This document shows, one piece after another, positions 24,736 to 32,033 of a DNA stretch of 64,000 nt (position 1 is the stretch's first letter; the number at the start of each line of letters is the position of its first letter). The notes beneath the pieces are model-generated. The model saw nothing but the letters and a program-made list of their open reading frames with translations, had not been told where the DNA came from and did not search any database. The position numbers were made by a program, and so were the translations under genes. Origin of the DNA: Dyadobacter sp. UC 10 (GTDB lineage: Bacteria > Bacteroidota > Bacteroidia > Cytophagales > Spirosomataceae); NCBI RefSeq assembly GCF_008369915.1, contig NZ_VSRN01000001.1, positions 3,468,501 through 3,532,500 of the forward strand. The letters are read 5' to 3'.

Positions 24736-26085
24736 TCAGGCAGCTACTTCTTCGCCTTTCGCCAGTTTCTCGAATTCACTTACTTCGATCGTTTGCTCGT
24801 CGGTACTAACCTGGTTGCGGATGATATCCAAAACTTTGTTATCAAATACCTGATTGAAAATGCTGGTATAGTTATCGCGTTCTTTGTCAGCCAAATAGCC
24901 TTGTGCTACGCGATCAATTGTTTCTTTCATATTATCGTCGTCACCGTAGATGCCAAACTGACCTTTTACCATATTGCGGGTAAATTCAAGGATCTCAGGA
25001 TATTCAACTTTAACGCTTTCTTTGTCGGCTACCCTATTTTTGATCAGGCTCAGCTTCAATGATTTTTTGAAATCCTCAAACTGCTCTTCGATCTGCTCGC
25101 GGGTGAATTTTCCTTCGTTAGAACGTTCCAGCCATTCTTTCAGAAATTCTTCAGGAACATCAATTGCGATATTATCAAGCAATGCAAATTCGATATCGCG
25201 ACGAAGCAACGCTTCAGTTTCGCGCTCGTAGTTACCTTTGATGATCTCGAGAACTTTTTCTTTGAACTGCTCTTCGCCTTCGGCTTGTCCCGGTCCTAAT
25301 ACTTTATCAAAAAACTCCTGGTTCAATTCAGCCGGTGCCTGGCGGGTGATATCTTCAACAGTCAGAACAAAATCGCCCGAAAGCGTTCCGATATCTTCCT
25401 TTTTCTTGCCGGTAACGTGTGCAATCGCCGATTCGTCAGTGAACGTATCCTGAATATCGAAAGTGATCACGTCGTCTTTTTTCACTCCGACAAATTTCGC
25501 AACTGCTTCCTCCTTCACTTGTTTCGTAGGAATCGCAGTGCGGGTAGTGAATTCGCTTGACTCTTGTTTCAGTTCACCAAAAATCATATCGCCGGCTTCA
25601 CTTACGTCCGGATGAATGCTGTCGGCAAAGCGCTCGCGCAGACTGTCCAAAGTTTTTACCAGTTCATTATCATCGACATTGATCGTATATCTTTTTACTG
25701 CTGGCAGTTCTGAAAGATTTACTTCAAAATCGGATGCAACGCCCAGATCATAGCTGAATTCAAATTCGCTGGCAGTATCCCAGTTCACCGCAGCCGCTTT
25801 ATCGCGATCAGGTACAGGGTCACCTACAACCTGCAGTTTATTTTCTCTGATATAGTTGCTAACTGCAGTGCTCAGCAGGTTGTTAACTTCGTCAACCAGA
25901 ATGCTTTTTCCATACATACGCTGGATCACGTGGGAAGGGACCTTTCCGGGGCGGAACCCTTTCAGGTTTACCTTTTTCGAATAGTCCTTTATTGTCTTAT
26001 CAACCTTAGGCTGGTAATCTTCTTTGGTTAACGTTACTTTCAATGAAGCCAACGTTGGTGAGCTTTTTTCTAACAGAACTTCCAT
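24736..26085 (-). CDS. tig: Trigger factor
   Basis: 449 residues. Ribosome-bound chaperone with prolyl isomerase activity. The N-terminal ribosome-binding domain contains GFRPGKVPSHVIQRMYG near residue 43, the equivalent of the GFRxGKxP signature. The middle FKBP-like domain is less conserved, and the C-terminal arm region is long and charged. The gene is followed by its own terminator. It lies next to clpP/clpX in an arrangement common in bacteria. Confidence 0.94.
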   Translation of the reverse strand: MEVLLEKSSPTLASLKVTLTKEDYQPKVDKTIKDYSKKVNLKGFRPGKVPSHVIQRMYGKSILVDEVNNLLSTAVSNYIRENKLQVVGDPVPDRDKAAAVNWDTASEFEFSYDLGVASDFEVNLSELPAVKRYTINVDDNELVKTLDSLRERFADSIHPDVSEAGDMIFGELKQESSEFTTRTAIPTKQVKEEAVAKFVGVKKDDVITFDIQDTFTDESAIAHVTGKKKEDIGTLSGDFVLTVEDITRQAPAELNQEFFDKVLGPGQAEGEEQFKEKVLEIIKGNYERETEALLRRDIEFALLDNIAIDVPEEFLKEWLERSNEGKFTREQIEEQFEDFKKSLKLSLIKNRVADKESVKVEYPEILEFTRNMVKGQFGIYGDDDNMKETIDRVAQGYLADKERDNYTSIFNQVFDNKVLDIIRNQVSTDEQTIEVSEFEKLAKGEEVAA

Positions 26086-26130
26086 ATTTCGCTTATGCTA
26101 ATGGTAACACCTTGGGTATAAAACAGAATT

Positions 26131-26172
26131 GAAAAATAAAAATGCCCTCAAAACGAAGTCCTGAGGGCATTT
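26131..26172 (-). terminator. Terminator of tRNA-Leu(UAG)
   Basis: Eleven-base arms (26140-26150 and 26162-26172) are followed on the minus strand by TTTATTTTTC. It lies downstream of the tRNA on its strand and upstream of tig. Confidence 0.8.
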
Positions 26173-26248
26173 GACGGGTCTTACTACGGAGCAGCACATT
26201 TTTCTAAATGGGATAGGAATCTGATGCCCCGTCATTCCCTTGTAATCG

Positions 26249-26330
26249 TACGGGCGGAGGGAATCGAACCCCCACGCCTTGCGGCACTAGATCCTAAGTC
26301 TAGCACGTCTACCAGTTCCGCCACGCCCGC
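26249..26330 (-). tRNA. tRNA-Leu(UAG)
   Basis: An 82-nt cloverleaf. The acceptor GCGGGCG pairs with CGCCCGT, the discriminator is A, and the anticodon loop CTTAGGA carries UAG between CTAGA/TCTAG arms. A long variable arm as in leucine tRNAs and the T-loop GGTTCGATTCC are present. CCA is not encoded. Confidence 0.95.
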
Positions 26331-26462
26331 TCACTCTTCCAGCTTCAATAAGGGTTAGTATTGCTGCCCTTTCTCGAATTGGGAGTGCAAAGGTATTTCT
26401 ATTTTTTAGATAGATGCAAGCTTTTTTGAAAATTTTATCTTTTGGTAACAGGATATTGAAAA

Positions 26463-28805
26463 ATGTCGCCGGAATTTGTTATTTTGGTGAAGGATACCAA
26501 TAACAAAACAGCAGTGGAGCAACTCGTTGAGGCCCTCAATATAGATCTTGAACAGGAGCGGAAGGATATTCTTAAAAAATATCGGAGGTTATTACGTACA
26601 GCCAAGCCATTCTTAAAGGACAATGATGCCAAATTGATCAAAAAGGCATTCTACACCTCTGTCGAGGCGCACAAGGATATGCGCCGGCGATCGGGGGAAC
26701 CTTACATTTACCACCCGCTTGCGGTAGCACAAATTGTCGTTGAGGAGATCGGTTTAGGTACAACCGGCATTGTGGCGGCGTTGCTGCATGATGTGGTGGA
26801 GGATACCGATATGCGGATCGAAGATATTGAGCGGCTTTTTGGTAAAAAAGTCGCGAAGATCATCGACGGGCTTACCAAAATCTCCGGCAGGTTCGAATAC
26901 GGATCTTCCCAGCAGGCGGAAAATTTCCGTAAAATGCTGCTTACGTTGTCGGATGATGTGCGGGTAATTCTGGTCAAATTAGCTGACAGGCTGCATAATA
27001 TGCGGACGCTCGACAGTATGCCGCGCGACAAGCAGCTCAAAATAGCTTCTGAAACGATATTTATCTACGCGCCACTCGCGCACAGGCTCGGGCTTTACAG
27101 CATTAAATCCGAGCTGGAAGAACTGTACCTCAAATACACTGAGCCGCAGGAGTACCGGGCAATCGCCAGGAAACTGAGAGAAACGAAAGGCATCCGTGAT
27201 CGCTTTATCGCCAAATTCATGGAGCCGATCGCGCAGGACCTGGAATCCGCCGGTTTGAATTTCATCCTCAAAGGCCGCCCCAAATCGATTTATTCGATCT
27301 GGAATAAAATGCGCAAGCAGAGTAAGCCTTTTGAAGAAATTTATGACCTGTTTGCCATTCGCATCGTACTCGAATCTTCGGCTGAAAATGACCGAGAGAA
27401 GGCGATTTGCTGGCAGGCATATTCTATTGTAACTGACCATTATAAACCCAACCCTGATCGGTTAAAAGATTTTTTGAGTACGCCGCGTGCAAATGGTTAC
27501 CAGTCACTACACTCGACGGTCATGAGCAAAAGCGGACAGTGGGTGGAGGTGCAGATCCGTACGACACGCATGGACGAGATTGCCGAAAAGGGATATGCGG
27601 CACACTGGAAATATAAGGGCAACGATACCAAAGTCCGCGGCAATATCGAACAATGGATCACGCAGGTGCGCGAGACGCTCGAAAATGGTTTTGGCGACAA
27701 AACAGCCGCTATTGAGTTCCTGGACGAATTCAGGAGCAACTTGTTTAATGAAGAAGTTTTTGTTTTTACACCAAAAGGAGAACTGAAAGTATTGCAAAGT
27801 GGCGCTACCGCGCTCGACTTTGCATTCGATATTCACTCGGAAGTGGGCGCGCATTGTATGGCGGCGAAAGTGGGCGGGATATTGGTGCCGATCAGCTACG
27901 TGCTCAATAATGGCGACCAGATTGAAATCATTACTTCCGGCAAGCAAAAACCCAATGAAGATTGGCTGCGTATCGTAGTTACGTCGAAAGCGAGGGCACG
28001 GATCAAGGATTTTCTCAAAGAAGATAACCGTCGCTACGAAACCGACGGGCGCCAGATGGTCGAGAAGAAACTCAAAATCCTGGGTATCGATCTGACCGCT
28101 GAGGTAGTGAATCAGCTGCGCGCCTTTTTTGAATGTAAAACTTCAACCGATTTCTTCTACCGGATCGGAAAAGGTTATATTCAGCTCGATGAATTGAAGA
28201 GATTCAAGAGAGATAAGGAAACCAAAGAGCGCAAGATCGCTGATGCCGTCAGTAATAATACACCTCCCGGGAATGGTACCAACGATGGTAAAACGTTTAC
28301 CAAATTCCTGAAACAAATACACGGCGACCGCGCCGACAGCGATACGCTGCTTATTGGCGACGATATGGACAAGATCGACTACAAGCTGGCTGCCTGCTGT
28401 AACCCGATCGCAGGAGACGACGTTTTTGGCTTTGTAACGATCAACGAGGGGATCAAAATTCATAGAACGACCTGTCCGAATGCCGCCGAGCTCATGTCTA
28501 AGCACGGTAACAGGATTATTAAGGCGAAATGGGAATTGAACAAGGATGAGGCGTTTCTGGCCGGACTGTATTTGTCAGGCACCGACCGCGTGGGATTGGT
28601 AAATGACGTGACAAGGATTATCTCTAACGAGCTGCATATCAACATGCGAGGGCTCACGATCGATACTAAAGACGGTGTTTTCAATGGAGATATCAAGCTC
28701 TATGTACAGGATACCCGACATTTGGATATTCTCATAAATAAACTCGAACAGGTGGAGGGAGTTTATAATGTTCAGCGCTTCGACACCAACCTCAGTCACA
28801 CTTAA
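26463..28805 (+). CDS. Bifunctional (p)ppGpp synthetase/hydrolase (Rel/SpoT)
   Basis: 780 residues. Controls the stringent response by making and breaking (p)ppGpp. The HD hydrolase domain shows YIYHPLAVA and HDVVEDTD (metal ligands), so hydrolysis is probably active. The synthetase domain has GRPKSIYSIWNKM near residue 272 and YDLFAIRIVLES. TGS (VFVFTPKGELKVLQSGATALDFA), a zinc-finger-like domain (AACCNPIAGDDVFG) and a C-terminal ACT domain follow. It is the only long Rel/SpoT homologue here, which fits the single bifunctional enzyme usual in Bacteroidota. An N-terminal stretch of about 25 residues before ERKDILKKY is slightly longer than typical. Confidence 0.95.
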   Translation: MSPEFVILVKDTNNKTAVEQLVEALNIDLEQERKDILKKYRRLLRTAKPFLKDNDAKLIKKAFYTSVEAHKDMRRRSGEPYIYHPLAVAQIVVEEIGLGTTGIVAALLHDVVEDTDMRIEDIERLFGKKVAKIIDGLTKISGRFEYGSSQQAENFRKMLLTLSDDVRVILVKLADRLHNMRTLDSMPRDKQLKIASETIFIYAPLAHRLGLYSIKSELEELYLKYTEPQEYRAIARKLRETKGIRDRFIAKFMEPIAQDLESAGLNFILKGRPKSIYSIWNKMRKQSKPFEEIYDLFAIRIVLESSAENDREKAICWQAYSIVTDHYKPNPDRLKDFLSTPRANGYQSLHSTVMSKSGQWVEVQIRTTRMDEIAEKGYAAHWKYKGNDTKVRGNIEQWITQVRETLENGFGDKTAAIEFLDEFRSNLFNEEVFVFTPKGELKVLQSGATALDFAFDIHSEVGAHCMAAKVGGILVPISYVLNNGDQIEIITSGKQKPNEDWLRIVVTSKARARIKDFLKEDNRRYETDGRQMVEKKLKILGIDLTAEVVNQLRAFFECKTSTDFFYRIGKGYIQLDELKRFKRDKETKERKIADAVSNNTPPGNGTNDGKTFTKFLKQIHGDRADSDTLLIGDDMDKIDYKLAACCNPIAGDDVFGFVTINEGIKIHRTTCPNAAELMSKHGNRIIKAKWELNKDEAFLAGLYLSGTDRVGLVNDVTRIISNELHINMRGLTIDTKDGVFNGDIKLYVQDTRHLDILINKLEQVEGVYNVQRFDTNLSHT

Positions 28806-28927
28806 TTGGGTGAACCATTATCAATATGCAGTGTTATTAAATCTGGTTGGTCGTGCTATTGTTAAATTGCCTTACTAACTATGATTTACTGTAAAAAAGC
28901 GTATTTTCGCGCAAGAATATCACAGAT

Positions 28928-29431
28928 ATGCCACAAGCCAGCAAACCAAATTTCGAAGCCGCCAAGAAGATTCTGACGGCTTACCTGGAAAATAAAGGAC
29001 TTCGTAAAACACCTGAGCGTTTTGCGATATTGGAAGAGATCTACACCAGGGAAGATCATTTTGACGTCGATGAGCTTTATATCAGCATGAAGAACAAGCG
29101 CTATCGTGTCAGCCGCGCTACTGTTTATAATACCCTGGATGTTTTGGTAGATTGTGACCTTGTAACCAAGCATCAGTTTGGTAAAAACCTGGCGCAGTTT
29201 GAAAAATCATACGGTAATAAACAGCACGATCACCTGATCTGCACCGATTGCCATAAAGTGATGGAATTCTGTGACCCAAGGATCCAGTCCATTCAGAATA
29301 TGGTGGGAGAAATGCTCAATTTCAGTGTAATGCACCACTCCCTGATTTTTTACGGCAATTGTACAAAAGAGAATTGCCAGAACCGAAATGAAATGCCACG
29401 GCAAACTTCGGCAGCCTACGAAGACAGATAA
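28928..29431 (+). CDS. Fur-family transcriptional regulator (Fur/PerR type)
   Basis: 167 residues. The winged-helix part contains LRKTPERFAILEEIY and YRVSRATVYNTLDVL, the DNA-recognition helix. The dimer domain has CTDCHKVMEFC and CTKENC for a structural zinc, and HDHLICTDC as the metal-sensing start. This is a different branch from the Zur-like gene at 15126. Iron or peroxide sensing is likely, but the branch cannot be told by eye. It follows rel/spoT by 122 bp and precedes purA with a hairpin in between. Confidence 0.9.
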   Translation: MPQASKPNFEAAKKILTAYLENKGLRKTPERFAILEEIYTREDHFDVDELYISMKNKRYRVSRATVYNTLDVLVDCDLVTKHQFGKNLAQFEKSYGNKQHDHLICTDCHKVMEFCDPRIQSIQNMVGEMLNFSVMHHSLIFYGNCTKENCQNRNEMPRQTSAAYEDR

Positions 29432-29444
29432 TCACATTGCTATT

Positions 29445-29468
29445 GGGCAGCAGGTTGTCCTGCTGCCC
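29445..29468 (+). terminator. Hairpin between the Fur-family gene and purA
   Basis: Perfect 10-bp GC-rich arms (29445-29454 and 29459-29468) around TTGT, 13 bp after the stop codon. No T run follows, so strength is uncertain. Confidence 0.5.
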
Positions 29469-29504
29469 GCCTGTACAATATTAGTTTCAGTAATCAAAAA
29501 TTGA

Positions 29505-30800
29505 ATGAAAGTTGACGTACTACTTGGGCTCCAGTGGGGAGACGAGGGAAAAGGTAAAATTGTGGACGTTTTGGCGCCACGATATCAGGTTGTAGCCCGG
29601 TTTCAGGGCGGCCCAAATGCCGGACACACCTTGGAATTTGACGGTATCAAACATGTTTTGCACCAAATTCCATCCGGGATTTTCCGTAGCGATATACAGA
29701 ATATCATCGGAAACGGCGTCGTGCTGGATCCAATCGTTTTCAGAAGAGAAATTGAGAATCTAGGTAAATACAATCTGGACCTGATCAGCAATCTGTATGT
29801 TTCCAAAAAAGCATCCATCATTGTGCCCACACACTCCCTGCTCGACGCTGCTTACGAAAAGTCGAAAGGCGATTCAAAGATAGGCTCAACTTTAAGAGGG
29901 ATTGGCCCGGCTTACCAGGATAAAACTGCAAGACTTGGTCTACGGGTAGGAGATGTACTTTCCCCAAATTTTGCCCAGAAATACAAAAAACTGGTTGATG
30001 CCCACAAAGTCATTCTCGATTTTTATCAATTCGATTACGCCGAAGCACTGCCAAAAGCAGAAGAGAATTTCTTTGCAGCCATTGAATTCATGAAGCAGTT
30101 TACATTGGTCAACAGCGAGTACCTGGTGAACGATGCATTGACACAAAACAAAACAGTTCTGGCAGAAGGTGCACAGGGTTCATTGCTGGATATTGATTTT
30201 GGTTCGTATCCTTTCGTAACCAGTTCTACTACCATGACAGCCGGTGCCTGCACAGGTCTTGGTATTGCTCCAAAGCAAATAGGAGAGGTTTTTGGTATTT
30301 TCAAAGCATATTGTACACGTGTCGGAAGCGGCCCGTTTCCTACTGAGTTATCTGACGAAGTGGGCGAAAAAATGCGTCAGGAAGGTCGGGAGTTCGGTGC
30401 TACTACTGGTCGCCCGCGCCGCTGCGGCTGGCTAGATCTGCCTGCATTGAAATATGCGATCATGATCAACGGAGTTACGCAGCTGATCATGATGAAAGTG
30501 GATGTGCTGACGATCTTTGATTCGATCAAAGTTTGTACGCAATACAAGCTGGCCGACGGGAAGTTGACCGAACAACTTCCTTACGACCTCTGCGACGAGT
30601 CGGTTGAGCCTGTTTATAAAGAATTTAAGGGCTGGCAGCAGTCGCTGGATGGTATTCACGATTTCGACGCCATTCCGGAAGAGCTCCTGGCTTATGTGAA
30701 GTTTTTGGAAGAGGAATTAAAACTGCCGATCACTTTCATTTCTACTGGTCCCGATCGTGAAGCGTTGATCAGTCGCGAACCATCAGCATTGTCGGTTTAA
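29505..30800 (+). CDS. purA: Adenylosuccinate synthetase
   Basis: 431 residues. PurA joins IMP and aspartate with GTP in AMP synthesis. GLQWGDEGKGKIVD at residue 8 is the P-loop-like signature with the catalytic Asp, GGPNAGHTL follows near residue 35, and GIGPAYQDKTARLGLR and TTGRPRRCGWLDL are the IMP-binding and arginine-containing segments. Length is normal. A hairpin and then the repeat-rich region from 30855 follow it. Confidence 0.97.
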   Translation: MKVDVLLGLQWGDEGKGKIVDVLAPRYQVVARFQGGPNAGHTLEFDGIKHVLHQIPSGIFRSDIQNIIGNGVVLDPIVFRREIENLGKYNLDLISNLYVSKKASIIVPTHSLLDAAYEKSKGDSKIGSTLRGIGPAYQDKTARLGLRVGDVLSPNFAQKYKKLVDAHKVILDFYQFDYAEALPKAEENFFAAIEFMKQFTLVNSEYLVNDALTQNKTVLAEGAQGSLLDIDFGSYPFVTSSTTMTAGACTGLGIAPKQIGEVFGIFKAYCTRVGSGPFPTELSDEVGEKMRQEGREFGATTGRPRRCGWLDLPALKYAIMINGVTQLIMMKVDVLTIFDSIKVCTQYKLADGKLTEQLPYDLCDESVEPVYKEFKGWQQSLDGIHDFDAIPEELLAYVKFLEEELKLPITFISTGPDREALISREPSALSV

Positions 30801-30817
30801 AATAGTATATTACGAAG

Positions 30818-30849
30818 ACGCCGTCACTGACTCAGTTCAGTGGCGGCGT
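30818..30849 (+). terminator. Hairpin after purA
   Basis: Arms 30818-30830 and 30837-30849 pair over 13 bases with one G-U type mismatch. The run after it is only TT, so this is a probable rather than certain terminator. Confidence 0.5.
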
Positions 30850-30854
30850 TTGCC

Positions 30855-30923
30855 GTTGTTGGTGTTGTCACCAACAACCTGGCACGACGCTTTGTCGCAC
30901 GTTGCCGGTGACAACACCGGCAA
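30855..30923. repeat. REP-like doublet of GGTG-N4-CACC palindromes
   Basis: Two perfect hairpins lie 23 bp apart: GTTGTTGGTG/CACCAACAAC around TTGT (30855-30878) and TTGCCGGTG/CACCGGCAA around ACAA (30902-30923). The loops are complementary, so the second is an inverted version of the first. Related copies lie at 32011-32026 (CCGGTGACAACACCGG) and, decayed, at 31068-31083. Confidence 0.7.
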
Positions 30924-31037
30924 AGGCTTACGCCAGCAAGTTCAATACATCTTACCGGCTCAGCGATTTGATAAATCCTTCTTCGTTAGAAATAAGAGCA
31001 TCGGCGAGTTGCTTTTTAGTCCGCTGCAAAGCAAGGG
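30924..31037 (-). pseudogene. Decayed duplicate of the SNF2 helicase 3' end
   Basis: This stretch is a near-identical copy of the last 38 or so codons of the helicase gene at 32034-34976 (compare with 32030-32143, offset 1,106 bp). Read on the minus strand it gives LALQRTKKQLADALISNEEG, then FIKSLSR followed by a stop: one base change turns the glutamate codon GAA into TAA, and another gives Ala for Asp. No upstream helicase sequence is attached, so it cannot be a working gene. Confidence 0.85.
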
Positions 31038-31091
31038 TCTTCCGGCAGGACGCCAACTTGAGCGATTCCTGTGACAATACCGGCATGGTAA

Positions 31092-31226
31092 AAACTTTTG
31101 TTACTTGAAACATCACGCGGCGCAATTGAATTTGCTTTTGAGGCGGGAGTGGAATATGCGGTCAGAGTGGGTTTTAGAGGGAGTCGTAGAGTCAAGATTG
31201 TGAAGGTAAAGTTAGTGTTGGAGTAA
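31092..31226 (+). pseudogene. Gene-end remnant, copy A
   Basis: After an in-frame stop at 31089 the frame reads SRGAIEFAFEAGVEYAVRVG and continues to a lysine- and valine-rich end and a TAA at 31224-31226. It has no start codon of its own. A related stretch at 31885-31943 encodes RGSVEFTVEAGVEYAVRVN in the same orientation. The family is not recognised; the pattern looks like one beta-sheet-rich C-terminus. It may also be non-coding. Confidence 0.4.
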
Positions 31227-31233
31227 GATTACC

Positions 31234-31695
31234 TTACTTGGTCCAATGAGAAGTGTCGCTCTCAACGCTTTTTACCAGTTCTTCAAAATCAATAGTTTCG
31301 TTTTCAAGTATTTGAATCAGGGTCTTAGGACCTTTTAGTTTATTAATTAGGAAAAGTTTTTTCTGAATATTAATGCCTGGCCTTCGATGGCCAAAGAATC
31401 GGTCAAATGCACCTATTTTTATTAGGGCGGCCAGCACTATGTCCCGCTCTACATAGTCGTACTGGGTAAACTTGAGCTCTTGAACGAGGCTATCAAGGTA
31501 AAAAGGGTTTTTTGAGTTAGCCATGAAGTTCACAACTTGTCTTCTACCATTAGGCACTTGTAATTTTCTTAGTGTTAGAAGTAGAGCTACGACAAGCGGC
31601 GGCTTAGCATACGTTAGTAATCGCTGTATAACCCCTAGCCGTTGTCTGGGGCTTTTAGTTGACAGCTCCTTAATTATTTTCTCGTTGTCTTTCAC
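31234..31695 (-). CDS. Orphan protein of unknown function
   Basis: 153 residues, mostly predicted helix, charged at both ends, no signal peptide or membrane segment. Short leucine-rich helices such as RLGVIQRLLTYAKPPLVVAL and DYVERDIVLAALIKIGAFDR recall HEAT-like alpha repeats, but no family is recognised. It is bracketed by the two related remnants at 31092-31226 and 31885-31973 and, outside these, by the duplicated helicase end. Base composition looks more AT-rich than the neighbouring helicase gene. It may have arrived with the duplication; an immunity or antitoxin role would be pure guesswork. Confidence 0.6.
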   Translation of the reverse strand: MKDNEKIIKELSTKSPRQRLGVIQRLLTYAKPPLVVALLLTLRKLQVPNGRRQVVNFMANSKNPFYLDSLVQELKFTQYDYVERDIVLAALIKIGAFDRFFGHRRPGINIQKKLFLINKLKGPKTLIQILENETIDFEELVKSVESDTSHWTK

Positions 31696-32033
31696 CTTAA
31701 ATCGCTAAGTAATACAATATTGGAAGTCTTTTGCCGATAATTAGCAAAGAAACTGCTATGCGGCAACAGGCGCTTATCATTAGGTCTTTAGATAGCAATG
31801 CAACTTGCTAAGCGATAAATCGAGCCGGTGGCGAAATGGACTACGCAGTTTTGGAATTCAATATATAATTTACGTCACCTACAAGATTACGCGGCTCAGT
31901 TGAATTTACTGTTGAGGCAGGAGTGGAATATGCAGTCCGAGTGAATATGGGCAAGAGGAACAACTCAGCATGATGCATAGCGCTTGTTGAGAACACCAGC
32001 ATTGGCGCAACCGGTGACAACACCGGCAAAGGC
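31696..32033. other. Gene-free stretch with remnant copy B and a palindrome
   Basis: No convincing gene is seen. 31885-31943 repeats the copy A remnant of 31111-31169 (most of 59 positions identical, offset 774) and its frame stops at 31971-31973. 32011-32026 is the palindrome CCGGTGACAACACCGG, lying just beyond the helicase stop codon. Confidence 0.55.

Noticed and set aside
30924-31108. Forward-strand frames in the helicase-end copy
   Set aside because: They are the reverse complement of a decayed helicase fragment and start or stop at repeat borders.
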